Positions 50,819 through 58,916 are shown, numbered from the stretch's first letter. The stretch: DNA of 64,000 nt from Streptomyces marianii (GCF_005795905.1 NZ_VAWE01000001.1:1302001-1366000), one strand, 5' to 3'. Program-made: numbers and translations. The notes: generated from the letters alone by a model not told the origin.

Positions 50819-52629
50819 TCCAGCGTCGATTCCATCGAGTCCTGCCGAACGGAGAATCCGCTGTGGATTCCGTTGTGACAGTCACGGCAGACGATCAGGG
50901 TTTTGCGGCGGCGCGATGCCATCTGCTTTGCCCAGTCAGGCTGTTCAGCCTGACTCCCGGAGCGGAGGTCACTCAGGCGCCGAATGTGGTGCACTTCGAC
51001 TTCCGTTCGCGCCGTGCAGAGTTCGCAACGGCCGGACATGAGCCGGTCGATGAGTTCTGCAGGACGCTTCCTCCAAACCGCAGGAAGGTCGTCTTTGAGA
51101 GTCACCCTCGTGGTCCTTCGGGCCAGCGAGACCCCGCCCCAACGGGCGACCAGCGGCTTCTTTCCTTTGCCGCGTTCGACCTTGATCTGTAGACCCCTTC
51201 GGGGTCCAGCAGGTGTCTGCCAGGTGGCACGGTAGCGATTCCAGACCTTGTTGACGCTGATCTTGTTCTTATGTCCCAGCGTCTTGGTCAGGGATCGTTC
51301 CGTGATCCACCTCAGCAGGCCGAGGCGATGCCGGTTGTATGCCAGCTGGTAATACTCCGCGAGGCCCCGGAACTCTGACTGAAACCGCGTGACGATCCGG
51401 AAATCCGAGTCGTGCACGCGCTCCAGCAGAGCGGCCGGTTTTCCGCGGCGCATATAGGGCTTGCATTTTCCGCGCACGACGTCCATTGGCACTTTCAGGC
51501 CGATCTGCCCATTGATAGAGCGATGACCGTTCCGATCGCGCTTGGCATCGTCGTGCAGGACCACGATTTCGTAGCCGAGGAAGCGAGCGGCCTGTGTCCG
51601 CCCGTGGGTAATCAAAGTCTTCGGCTCGGAGAGTTCCAGCTTCAACCGGTTCCGCAGGAACCTCCCGATCTTCTCCTTGATGTACTCGGCCTCCCGTCGC
51701 GTCCCGGAGAACCCCAGCAGCCAATCGTCCGCGTAGCGGACGTAGTGCAGCCGTCGGAAGCCAGGATCGTTTGGATCGTGCGAAGGGAGCTGTTGCAGTT
51801 GGCGGCGCAACTGTCGTGCTTCCTCGCGCTCTCCGCGCTTTTCCAGCTTCCAAGCCGCCTTGTGTATCCGCATGTACGGCAGATACGGCTTGCGGCGGGC
51901 TCCCCGGTTGAAGAGGGGTAAGAGTGTTGTCTCAACGTACTTGTCCAACCGGTTCAGGTAGATATTGGAAAGCAAGGGGCTCAGAACACCCCCTTGTGGC
52001 GCACCACTCAGTGTTTCGTGGTAGCGCCATTCCTCCAGGTATCCGGCCTGAAGAAGTCCGTCGATCAGCTGCAGGAAGCGACTGTCGTGAATGTCCTCGG
52101 CCAGGATGGAGTGCAAGACTCCGTGATCCAGCCGGTCAAAACACTGGGAGATGTCTCCCTCGACGAACCAGGTGACACTACGCCACGTCTCGGAAACTTC
52201 CGTGAGCGCAGTGTGGCACCCCTTTCCCGGCCTGAAGCCGTGAGAGCGGTCAGAGAACTGCGGCTCGTAATACGCTTCCAACAGGGAGCGGATAACTTCT
52301 TGCAGCAGCTTGTCCGACCACGAAGGCAAACCTAGGGGCCGACGCTTCGCGGGAGATCCCTTCTTCTCGATGTATACGCGTCGTACCGGGGTCCATCGAT
52401 ATCGCTCGTAACGCAGCGCATCGATGATCGTCTGAATTTTCTTCAGACTCATGCCGTCCACGGTCTCCTGAGTGGAGCCGGGCGTGATGGAGCCGTCATT
52501 GCGGTAGATCTTCCCGTAGGCCCGCAAGTACAGCTCCGGGTTGAACAAATGCCGATACAGCCTCTCCAGTGGCAATCCTCTCTTGCCGCGTTCATGGATG
52601 ATCTCCATCAGGGCTTCGGCTCTCTGCAT
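50800..52629 (-). CDS. group II intron reverse transcriptase/maturase with HNH endonuclease
   Basis: A 609-residue multifunctional protein that splices and mobilises the intron. Order: N-terminal RT-0 region with LFNPELYLRAYGKIYRNDGS, RT fingers and palm with DISQCFDRLDH, GAPQGGVLSPLLSNIYLNRL and the active site LHYVRYADDWLLGFSG (Asp-Asp intact), maturase domain X after about residue 390, and a C-terminal zinc-HNH nuclease (CELCTARTEVEVHHIRRLSD ... CRDCHNGIHSG). Everything needed for retrohoming is present. ATG at 52629 follows a GGAGAGGCAAGG-type leader. The C-terminus overlaps domain V. Codon use is less GC-rich than the neighbours, a sign of transfer. Confidence 0.93.
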   Translation of the reverse strand: MQRAEALMEIIHERGKRGLPLERLYRHLFNPELYLRAYGKIYRNDGSITPGSTQETVDGMSLKKIQTIIDALRYERYRWTPVRRVYIEKKGSPAKRRPLGLPSWSDKLLQEVIRSLLEAYYEPQFSDRSHGFRPGKGCHTALTEVSETWRSVTWFVEGDISQCFDRLDHGVLHSILAEDIHDSRFLQLIDGLLQAGYLEEWRYHETLSGAPQGGVLSPLLSNIYLNRLDKYVETTLLPLFNRGARRKPYLPYMRIHKAAWKLEKRGEREEARQLRRQLQQLPSHDPNDPGFRRLHYVRYADDWLLGFSGTRREAEYIKEKIGRFLRNRLKLELSEPKTLITHGRTQAARFLGYEIVVLHDDAKRDRNGHRSINGQIGLKVPMDVVRGKCKPYMRRGKPAALLERVHDSDFRIVTRFQSEFRGLAEYYQLAYNRHRLGLLRWITERSLTKTLGHKNKISVNKVWNRYRATWQTPAGPRRGLQIKVERGKGKKPLVARWGGVSLARRTTRVTLKDDLPAVWRKRPAELIDRLMSGRCELCTARTEVEVHHIRRLSDLRSGSQAEQPDWAKQMASRRRKTLIVCRDCHNGIHSGFSVRQDSMESTLESRVRR

Positions 52630-52997
52630 TACGCGTACCTTGCCTCTCCGGATATCGTGGACACCTGTGCCACTTGGCCCTGTAAGCGGCTCTCCCGCTC
52701 TCCCTGGTGGGGCGTTACTCCCACGACTACTACTGGCACTCCGTCACCGTAGGGCTCGCGCCCCTTAGGCGATCCCGAATTCCTCTTGCATTGGACGTAT
52801 CGAGCGTGACGTAGGCGGCCTGTCCGTTCCCTTGAGTGAGCTCGCTGCCCACCGTCCACCAGCCGGAAGGGTTGGGGCGAAGCAAAGGGGATTCGCCTGA
52901 TGCTGGTGGCTCCGCTCCGGGCGTTGTATGTCGGAGGATGCACATTTCCATCCCTGGGAACTTGGCTTCAAACAGTCTGGTCTTCGCCATATCACAC

Positions 52998-53250
52998 GGA
53001 CTTTGCGCGGCAGCACTATAAACGCCTTCACAAGGCTCCACGCTTTCCCGCCATGCTGTTGTCCCCTCGCGCTTTCGCGTCCAGGTGAGGCGGGTAGTCC
53101 AGAGGCTTCTCCTTCCGAACCTCTACTCTCTGCGAGAGTGATCCAACGCCGAGTTAGACGGCGCAACTTCCCCATGTGACCGGCTCTCCCGGCCTCGGAG
53201 TACTACGGAGCCTCCGTCCTGCCCGACAGCCATCAGCCGGCGATGGGCCT
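52998..53250 (-). other. probable remnant of a second group II intron, inner part
   Basis: The minus strand reads CCGTAGTACTCCGAGG, then GGGAGAGCCGGTCACATGG and GGAAG, a pattern typical of the end of group II domains I-II just before a maturase gene. The intact intron has its own version of this pattern at 52680-52760 (AGTAGTAGTCGTGGG, GGGAGAGCCGCTTACAGGG). So this is a second copy, from a different intron, and no maturase follows it. The call rests on motif memory, not on folding. Confidence 0.5.
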
Positions 53251-53260
53251 GCCCTCCACC
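53251..53260. repeat. left target duplication of ISAs1
   Basis: GCCCTCCACC, identical to 54546-54555 on the other side of the element. Confidence 0.9.
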
Positions 53261-54545
53261 CAGGGCTCCGGCAAAGTTGTTGATCAGGCTGTCAGGAGCA
53301 GGTTGATGGGGCGGTCGGTGGCGCGTGCGTGATGCCGTAGGGCGGCGGCGATGTTCTGGTGTCCGTCCAAGCGCAGCAGCGTGATCGCCGTGTTGCGCAG
53401 GGCGGCCATGACGCGGGGTGCGTTGCCGGTGCGGATCTGGGAGCGGTCTTCGTCGAAGGTGACGTCGCGGACCCAGTGCAGGCGGTTCTCGATCTCCCAG
53501 TGCGACTGCGTCCATGCGGCCAGGACGGCGGGCGGTGCGGTGCGGGCGTCCGCGCTGGTGATCAGGTAGACGATCTCGACGGTCCGTCGGCCCTTGCGGG
53601 TGACGGTGCGCCGCAGTTGGGCGACTTGCTCGGCCCCGGCGAACTCGACCCATGCCGGCACGTCGACGACCTTGATCGTGCGAGTGGCGCGGCGTCCGTG
53701 TCCTCGGTCCGTCCTGGTGACGGCGGGTATCGAAGTCCAGGGGAGCGCCTTGAGCTGTGCGTACAACGACTTCTGATTCGCCTTCACGGTCAGGACGTAG
53801 TCTCCTCCGCCCCTGGTCACCAGAGTCGCGGTGTCGTGCTGGGTGTGCAGTGCGTCCATCGTGACGACGACGCCGTCCAGGTCCAGGAGTTGAAGCAGTT
53901 CCCGGGCGGCGGGGATCTCGTTGCTCTTCTCGCCCACCGCGACCTGACCGAGCACCGCGCCGGACCCGTGCGCGAGGGCGGCGACCAGATGCGGGGCCGT
54001 GGAGCTGCCGCCGCGTGCGCCCCGGACCGTCTTGCCGTCGATGGCGATCACCCTGCGGCCCGCGACACGTGCGGTCCTGGTCAGGGCCCAGACTCCCAGC
54101 ACCGCATCGAGACGGTCCGCGTCGAGGCGGGCGAACAGGCGCCGCAGCGTTGATTCGTCCACCCCGCCCCGCTCCAGGCCCAGCCGTTCCAGCGCGACAC
54201 GTCCCGCGTCCCGGGCCCACTCCCCGATCGCGGTGAACCCCCGGGCTCCGGCCACCACCGCGCACACCGCCACCGCGATCAGAGCACCCACCGGGTGCCG
54301 GACACCGCGTCGACGGCGCGGATCAGGTATCCCGGCAAGCAGTTGGACGAGGAGCTCATGAGCCGGGGCAGGGGTGCGAACAGGCGCAGGGATGAGAGAC
54401 GATGGCATGGCGCGGGCGTGATCCCCTGGTCGGACGGTAAGGCGTAGGAACCTCCATCCAACCGGACCGGACCACGCCCGCGCATCTCTTCCGCCCCGCA
54501 AAACCCCATGTCACAGGGCTGCAGAACGACTTTGCCGGGACCCTG
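53261..54545 (-). mobile_element. ISAs1-family insertion sequence, complete
   Basis: A 1285-bp element with inverted ends: CAGGGCTCCGGCAAAGTTGTT on the left (first 19 bases compared) and CAGGGTCCCGGCAAAGTCGTT on the right when read inward, differing at three positions. It is flanked by a perfect 10-bp target duplication and contains one intact transposase, so it is probably a recent and still active insertion. Removing it restores the sequence of a group II intron 5' region on the minus strand. Confidence 0.9.
53284..54408 (-). CDS. ISAs1-family transposase
   Basis: A 374-residue DDE transposase. N-terminal domain DUF4372-like with LLAGIPDPRRRRGVRHPVGA, then catalytic Asp in RVIAIDGKTVRGARGG, second Asp in VVVTMDALHTQHDTA, and Glu in QSHWEIENRLHWVRDVTFDE. 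These are the three ISAs1 blocks, and the protein is full length, ending 20 bp from the left inverted repeat. The start MPSSLIPAP at 54408 matches the family better than the longer frame. Confidence 0.92.
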   Translation of the reverse strand: MPSSLIPAPVRTPAPAHELLVQLLAGIPDPRRRRGVRHPVGALIAVAVCAVVAGARGFTAIGEWARDAGRVALERLGLERGGVDESTLRRLFARLDADRLDAVLGVWALTRTARVAGRRVIAIDGKTVRGARGGSSTAPHLVAALAHGSGAVLGQVAVGEKSNEIPAARELLQLLDLDGVVVTMDALHTQHDTATLVTRGGGDYVLTVKANQKSLYAQLKALPWTSIPAVTRTDRGHGRRATRTIKVVDVPAWVEFAGAEQVAQLRRTVTRKGRRTVEIVYLITSADARTAPPAVLAAWTQSHWEIENRLHWVRDVTFDEDRSQIRTGNAPRVMAALRNTAITLLRLDGHQNIAAALRHHARATDRPINLLLTA

Positions 54546-54555
54546 GCCCTCCACC
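54546..54555. repeat. right target duplication of ISAs1
   Basis: GCCCTCCACC, the exact copy of 53251-53260. Confidence 0.9.
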
Positions 54556-54823
54556 GGACTGGAGATCCGGCATCGGGCGACCGCAGGCAGTTCCCACGTT
54601 CACCACGAAATCGATCGACAGGTGAGGTGCCCAGCTCTACCCCGGCAGCATCGCCGCGCTTACGCCGCAGACTTTCGGCGTGGCCTCCCCACCGATGAGT
54701 AGAGTCGGCTTCGAAGTCGACCACCGACGAGCACTGGTCGTCGTGCACTGCGTCCGGCCCAGATCCGCCAGGTTCGAGCCGGTGTCGTAATTACGGGGCG
54801 TCAGGCACTGATTTCTCGCGTGC
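54556..54823 (-). other. probable group II intron 5' domain, cut from its rest by ISAs1
   Basis: On the minus strand the sequence from 54823 downward starts GTGCACGCGAGAAATCAG, a GUGCN 5' end, and continues with paired-looking stretches and GGTGAACGTGGGAACTGCC, which are typical of group II domain I. It joins 53250 and below once ISAs1 is removed. If this and the 52998-53250 segment belong together, an intron of unknown type lost its maturase and 3' end. An alternative is one single long intron with the intact maturase. Confidence 0.5.
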
Positions 54824-54995
54824 ACCTTCCTGTCTCGCTAGCCGGACCCGGGCCGTCTGGCAGTACCAACCCGTCCCGGCGTTGTCGGGGCTGCTTACCG
54901 CTCGGCTCGGCATCCCCCGAACCGAACTGCCCCCAGCTTCAACCGGATTGCCGCGACAACCCCGGCGGTGAAGGTCTCTCACCTCACTCGATTCC

Positions 54996-55109
54996 ATGGC
55001 GCCTCGTGGCGCACCTACGCGGTACGACAAGACACCCGCGAGCTACCTCGCCGGCCTTCACCTCCGCACCTCGATGATCTGGCTCAGAGAGCTCACCCGG
55101 ACCACCTGA
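54996..55109 (+). pseudogene. C-terminal tail of an IS5-family transposase
   Basis: The frame reads TRYDKTPASYLAGLHLRTSM then IWLRELTRTT and stop; this is the standard end of Streptomyces IS5-type transposases (Arg-Tyr-Asp-Lys then a Tyr-x-Ala-Gly block and Ile-Trp-Leu). Only 37 codons remain; catalytic residues and inverted repeats are gone. Confidence 0.75.
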
Positions 55110-55131
55110 TGATCACAACCGCATACGCTCC

Positions 55132-55240
55132 CTAGTGTCTCGTGTTCCCGTTGATGTCACGCCAGTTGACGCCACGCAAGGCGCTGACCAGCACCTTCGG
55201 GTCGAGCGTGAGTGACACGAAGAGAATCACGAGACACTAG
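55132..55240. mobile_element. 109-bp MITE with perfect inverted ends
   Basis: Ends CTAGTGTCTCGTG (55132-55144) and CACGAGACACTAG (55228-55240) are perfect 13-base inverted repeats; TA inside CTAG may be the target duplication. It has no transposase. Its right end carries the TAG stop codon of the cupin gene on the minus strand (55237-55239). Confidence 0.8.
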
Positions 55241-55611
55241 TGAGCCCAGGGCGGTGTGATGGTGTCGCCGTCAGCCATTTTGGCGATGAGCCCAACACGT
55301 GTGGTGACCCACATGTGGGCGGGCTGGTCGGTGGTGTTGGCGACCGCCAGTTCGGAGCCTGCAGGTGCCACTGCCGCGTCACCTGCGCGGAGTTCGGCGC
55401 TCTCACCGTCGATGGCGAGTCGGAGGCGACCGGAGAGGACGTAGAAGATCTCCTCGTCGCTGATCGTGTGGGTCGGCCCCACCATTGCGGCCGGGATCTC
55501 GACGCGCCAGGCGGCGAGGTCCCGGCCGCCGGTGTCCGGACGGACGTAGGAAACGAAACGGCCACCGTGAATCTCGTGCACGACGGCCTCGTCACTGCGG
55601 ATGAACGGCAT
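55237..55611 (-). CDS. cupin-domain protein
   Basis: A 124-residue single cupin: MPFIRSDEAVVHEIHGGRFV, motif 1 around GPTHTISDEEIFYVLSGRLR (His and Glu; the second His of the usual HxH is missing, replaced by Thr) and motif 2 AAVAPAGSELAVANTTDQPA. The last codons TITPPWAH and the stop fall at the MITE border, so the C-terminus may be altered by the insertion. It is divergent from a MarR gene across a perfect palindrome, so MarR most likely represses it. Activity unknown. Confidence 0.83.
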   Translation of the reverse strand: MPFIRSDEAVVHEIHGGRFVSYVRPDTGGRDLAAWRVEIPAAMVGPTHTISDEEIFYVLSGRLRLAIDGESAELRAGDAAVAPAGSELAVANTTDQPAHMWVTTRVGLIAKMADGDTITPPWAH

Positions 55612-55624
55612 ACTCCAGCCCTCC

Positions 55625-55647
55625 TCTAGACAAGTTACTTGTCTAGA
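55625..55647. promoter_or_regulatory. MarR operator, perfect 11-base palindrome
   Basis: Arms TCTAGACAAGT (55625-55635) and ACTTGTCTAGA (55637-55647) surround one base. A second, weaker dyad follows at 55648-55667 (TAGACAAGC / CTTGACGA). It lies in the divergent promoter of the cupin and MarR genes. Confidence 0.85.
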
Positions 55648-55668
55648 TAGACAAGCTGCTTGACGAGT

Positions 55669-55674
55669 TATAGT
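55669..55674 (+). promoter_or_regulatory. -10 box TATAGT of the leaderless MarR gene
   Basis: TATAGT ends 7 nt before the ATG at 55682. Confidence 0.55.
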
Positions 55675-55681
55675 CAAGCCC

Positions 55682-56122
55682 ATGGACGACGCCCTGGCCT
55701 TCTCCGCACTCGTGCTGGCACTCTCCGGACATCTGGTGCAGGAGATCCACACCAGCGTGTCCCAGCAGGGATTCGAGGACCTACGACCCGCACACGGCTT
55801 CGCCTTCGCCCGCATCTCTGCAGGCGGCGCCACCACGGCCGACCTGGCCGAGCACCTGGGGGTGACCAAGCAGGCCGCCGCCCAGCTGGTCGAGGAGCTG
55901 GTCCGAAAGGGGTACGTGGAGCGGCATCCACACCCTCACGATGCCCGCGCCCGCCTCCTGGGGCTGACCGAGACCGGCTGGGCCGCCACGTGCGCCGCCG
56001 ACCAGGCAGCCCGGGCTGCCGTCGCACCGTGGCGAGAAGTACTGGGCCAGGCGCGCTTCAGCGAACTCGTCGCCGACCTGACACTCCTTGCACCGCCGGG
56101 ACCGATCCGCCCTGCCTGGTGA
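55682..56122 (+). CDS. MarR-family transcriptional regulator
   Basis: A 146-residue winged-helix dimer: dimerisation helix ALAFSALVLALSGHLVQEIH, then TTADLAEHLGVTKQAAAQLV (recognition helix) and VRKGYVERHPHPHDARARLL (the wing with Asp-x-Arg). The C-terminal helix includes EVLGQARFSELVADLTLLAP. It is divergent from the cupin gene over an exact palindrome, so it very likely represses both. The ligand is unknown. Probably leaderless. Confidence 0.9.
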   Translation: MDDALAFSALVLALSGHLVQEIHTSVSQQGFEDLRPAHGFAFARISAGGATTADLAEHLGVTKQAAAQLVEELVRKGYVERHPHPHDARARLLGLTETGWAATCAADQAARAAVAPWREVLGQARFSELVADLTLLAPPGPIRPAW

Positions 56123-56509
56123 GCCGATGGCCCACCGCTCTGGAGACCGCCGGCCGTGAACAAACCGTCCGCCAGGGCAACCGGCCAAGTGGAAGACGAC
56201 ACGCGAGGTGCAGTGTCGAGCCCTCCGCGGACCGGTGAACTGTCAAGCCCTGGTCGGGGTACTTACCGGGAGCAGCCGTGATCGGCATCCTTCCGGGTCT
56301 TCGACGTCTCCATCAAACCCGGGGCGATTCAGTCGCTGTCGCCCAGCCAACCGAAGAGTTCTGCGGTATACGCCACGTTCCTGACAAGGCCATAGAGTCC
56401 AGACCATACAGGGCCCGGATCTGTGGCACCGGACATGGCGTCCTGGCCGCAGTTCCCCTCCTTGGCCGAGCAAGCGCCGTGGGTGCCCTGCGTGCTCCCC
56501 TTACCTCCA
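56123..56509. other. intergenic with one small doubtful frame
   Basis: About 390 bp. On the minus strand, 56329-56436 could encode 35 residues (MSGATDPGPVWSGLYGLVRN then VAYTAELFGWLGDSD), which look protein-like but have no good ribosome site. Otherwise empty. Confidence 0.35.
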
Positions 56510-57013
56510 TTACGTGTCGGGGTGCTCCGGCAGGGCGAGCCAGTCCGACCAGGAGATCTCGCCGCCGAGGAATCGCGGCTGCTCGAACGGCCAGTCGGCG
56601 GCGATCCACTGCGGCACCAGCGCGTTGAGGGCCTGCTCGACCTTGCTGCCCACCAGCTCGTCCACCACCCACCAGGAGATCTCGCCGTCCGCGCCGGCCC
56701 TCTCCGGTGGGTCGATGTAGACACAGCCGAGCAGAGCTGTCTCCGCCGCGTCGAACAGCGCGTAGTTGAAGGACTGGTGTGCGGCGATCTCCTTCTCGTG
56801 CCGCAACAGGTCGGCCTGGTCGGCCTCGTAGGTCATGGTGGCCGCGGGCCAGCCCCAGGCCGGGCCGAAGATGGTCCACAGCCGCTCGCGCGAACCCATC
56901 ACAGCCGGATAGTCGAGCGGGGTGTCCGCCTCCCGGATCGGCCGCAGGTGATGGCCACCGCCCGGCAGCGGTACCAGGACGGGGTGGACGAAGTCATCAG
57001 GAAGCCAGCTCAT
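56510..57013 (-). CDS. GNAT-family N-acetyltransferase
   Basis: A 167-residue protein: HHLRPIREADTPLDYPAVMG, KEIAAHQSFNYALFDAAETA, LLGCVYIDPPERAGADGEIS and a last part WWVVDELVGSKVEQALNALV. It resembles the GNAT branch in which the pyrophosphate loop is degenerate; I do not see a clean R/Q-x-x-G-x-G/A. The substrate is unknown. It lies downstream of the truncated ParA gene on the same strand. Confidence 0.72.
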   Translation of the reverse strand: MSWLPDDFVHPVLVPLPGGGHHLRPIREADTPLDYPAVMGSRERLWTIFGPAWGWPAATMTYEADQADLLRHEKEIAAHQSFNYALFDAAETALLGCVYIDPPERAGADGEISWWVVDELVGSKVEQALNALVPQWIAADWPFEQPRFLGGEISWSDWLALPEHPDT

Positions 57014-57126
57014 GGCGCCCGACCGTAGCAACGCGCGGCCGTCCGCTCCCCTGGACTTTCCCCGCATACCGCCAGGCCCACTGTCGGCGTCCTGAACCAA
57101 CGTCATGGAACGGTAGCCGGTGAGCA

Positions 57127-57921
57127 TCACCAGCTCGGGAACGGGCTGAGGTACGGGATCGTCTGGACCAGGTCGCGGATGGTCGCGCCCGTCTCGCGCC
57201 GCACCCGTCGCCCGAGCGTGCCCGCGTCCGGGTTGGCGTCGATCGCCAGGATCTTGTCCTGCCGCTCGGTGGCCAGGGTGGCGCCCAGCGCGGTGGTGGT
57301 CGTCGTCTTGCCGACGCCGCCCTTGAGGCTGATGACGGCGATCCGGTAGCAGGACAGCACCGGTGTGCGGATCAGGTCGAGCTTGCGCTGCCGCTCGGCC
57401 TCCTCCTTCTTGCCGCCGATCCTGAACCGGGCCGAGGAAGGGTTGCGGCTCGACTTGGCCTTGGGCTTGGTGTTCCGCAGCAGGCGGTCGGACGAGAGCT
57501 CCACCGCCGCGGTGTATCCCAGCGGAGCACCCGGAACGGAACGCTCGCGCTGGTCGTGCGCGACGGGCTGCGGCCAGGCCGCACCGGCCCGCGGGTCGAC
57601 CGGGCCCGGCGGGGGCTGCTGTATCTGCCCCTGAGGATGCGGTTGTCCGGGTCCCCGGCCCTGCTGCTCCGGTGGCTGCTGCGCCGGCGACTGGGGAGCG
57701 GCCGACACCGGGAGGTGCGGCGGCTGCCCGCCCTGGGGCGCCTGGTGCGGCAGCTGGGCGGGGACACCGGGCTGCCGGGCCCCCTGCGGGAAACCGTAAC
57801 CGCCCTGCGGGGGCCGGGCGTCGGGGCCCGGAGCGGCGGGCGGCAGCGGAGCACCGGGCTGCTGCACCTGGGACAGTCCCGGACCTGCAGGCTGAGGGAA
57901 GCCGTAACCAGCATGCGGCAC
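57127..57921 (-). pseudogene. ParA/MinD-like ATPase, C-terminally truncated
   Basis: The N-terminal 130 residues are Pro/Gly/Gln-rich ([20 protein letters not shown]), then [10 protein letters not shown] and the Walker [41 protein letters not shown] and [15 protein letters not shown]. This is the MinD-like ATPase carried beside ESX/type VII loci in Streptomyces. The family continues for about 200 residues with a second Asp motif; here it stops 10 residues after GATIRDLVQ. No start with a ribosome site is seen at the 57921 end either. Likely non-functional. Confidence 0.75.
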
Positions 57922-57968
57922 TGAGCAGCGGGACGGGCACTCGCGGTGCGCTTCACACAGCCCCACCC

Positions 57969-57990
57969 GTACACACTCTGCAATGTGTAC
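57969..57990. promoter_or_regulatory. operator of the toxin-antitoxin pair
   Basis: Inverted repeat GTACACA (57969-57975) and TGTGTAC (57984-57990), 8-bp spacer. It overlaps the -10 box TACAGT (57988-57993) that stands 7 nt before the antitoxin ATG. This fits autorepression by the antitoxin complex. Confidence 0.75.
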
Positions 57991-58000
57991 AGTTTCGGTT

Positions 58001-58276
58001 ATGGATGAGACGTATCCGCTAGTGCAGGCCCGCAACGAGCTCGGCCAGCTCGTCAACCGGGTCCGGCACGGCCACGAGACCATCGTGATCAGCGACTACG
58101 GCAGCCCCGCCGCCGCCCTGATCCCCATCGACGAGCTCGCCGAGCTCCGGCGACTGCGCGACGAGCACGACATCGCCGAGGCCCAGCGCCGCAAGGACGG
58201 CGGCGGCCCCGTGATCGGCCACGACGAGCTCATGGCCGAACTCGAGGCCGACGACACCCACGCCGCCGCCTCGTGA
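58001..58276 (+). CDS. type II antitoxin, Phd/YefM family
   Basis: A 91-residue antitoxin: [20 protein letters not shown] (DNA-binding Phd fold) and [20 protein letters not shown], then an acidic C-terminal tail for toxin binding. It overlaps the toxin gene by 4 bp (GTGA) and starts without a leader behind an operator dyad. The pair is a standard stability or stress module; proof of toxicity needs experiment. Confidence 0.9.
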   Translation: MDETYPLVQARNELGQLVNRVRHGHETIVISDYGSPAAALIPIDELAELRRLRDEHDIAEAQRRKDGGGPVIGHDELMAELEADDTHAAAS

Positions 58277-58524
58277 CCTACACAATCGTCTGGCAGCAGC
58301 AGGCTGCTGCCGAATACCGGCGGCTGCGCGAGCTCGACCCCGCGGGCGCCAAGGAATGCGCCGCAGTCGTGCGCGCGCTGGCCACCGACCCCCGCCCCGC
58401 CGACGCCCGCCAGCTCGGCGGCTCCGGCTTCTGGCGCCTGCCCGTGGGCGACTGGCGGATCCTCTACGAGCCCGACGACGAGACCGTCACCGTGCTCGTC
58501 CTCAAAGTCGGCCGCATCCCCTGA
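58273..58524 (+). CDS. type II toxin, RelE/ParE family
   Basis: An 83-residue toxin: YTIVWQQQAAAEYRRLRELD, ARQLGGSGFWRLPVGDWRIL and YEPDDETVTVLVLKVGRIP. This is RelE-type with Arg in WRLPVGDWRILYE, which would cleave mRNA on the ribosome; a ParE gyrase inhibitor is less likely. GTG start inside the antitoxin stop. Coupled translation is expected. Confidence 0.88.
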   Translation: MTYTIVWQQQAAAEYRRLRELDPAGAKECAAVVRALATDPRPADARQLGGSGFWRLPVGDWRILYEPDDETVTVLVLKVGRIP

Positions 58525-58690
58525 TTCTCGGCCCCGTCGTGCATCCGGGCACCCGGCCGCGTGCCTGGGACACTGGACAGTGCCAGGCCCCGTGGGGCAT
58601 GGAAGGAGCGCCGGGAACCCCCGATGGAATCGGAAGCACGGCGCCACGCACATCCGGCAACCCTCACTCGGGCAGGTAGCCCGGGAACGG

Positions 58691-58850
58691 TCACAAGGTG
58701 CGCAGCACGGCGACGACCTTGCCGAGGATGTGCGCCTCCTCGCCCGGGATCGGGTCGCAGGCGGGGTTGTGAGGCATCAGCCAGACCCGGCCGTCCTGGC
58801 GGCGGAGCCGCTTGACGGTGGCCTCGCCGTCGGGCAGGTTGCAGGAGCCC
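58691..58850 (-). pseudogene. C-terminal fragment of LexA
   Basis: About 50 codons read [20 protein letters not shown], then [20 protein letters not shown] and VVAVLRTL, the very end of the LexA peptidase domain with the catalytic Lys in GEATVKRL. The DNA-binding domain and the cleavage site are absent; upstream sequence is unrelated and overlaps the radical SAM fragment on the other strand. Confidence 0.78.
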
Positions 58851-58916
58851 AGGGGGTGGGAATCTTGCTGCCGCGGTAGCGATACCGGGTCACCGGAATC
58901 GCTACTGATCTTCCGC

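Larger units (their letters stand above)
50722..52997 (-). mobile_element. group II intron with reverse transcriptase
   Basis: A self-splicing retroelement on the minus strand. The 3' part is clear: domain V at 50784-50818 (GAGCCGGGTGCGG, a loop, GCATGCCCGGTTC), then a domain VI hairpin ending near CCTACCC, so the 3' end is at about 50722. The 5' end is less sure: GTGTGATATGG at 52997 fits the GUGYG consensus and gives a 2.3-kb intron with 368 nt of RNA before the protein. AT content is visibly higher than in the flanks. Its insertion interrupts no recognisable gene; the 3' flank is anonymous. Confidence 0.75.

Noticed and set aside
51412..51921. Plus-strand frames inside the reverse transcriptase gene
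   Set aside because: Shadows of the intact reverse transcriptase on the minus strand.
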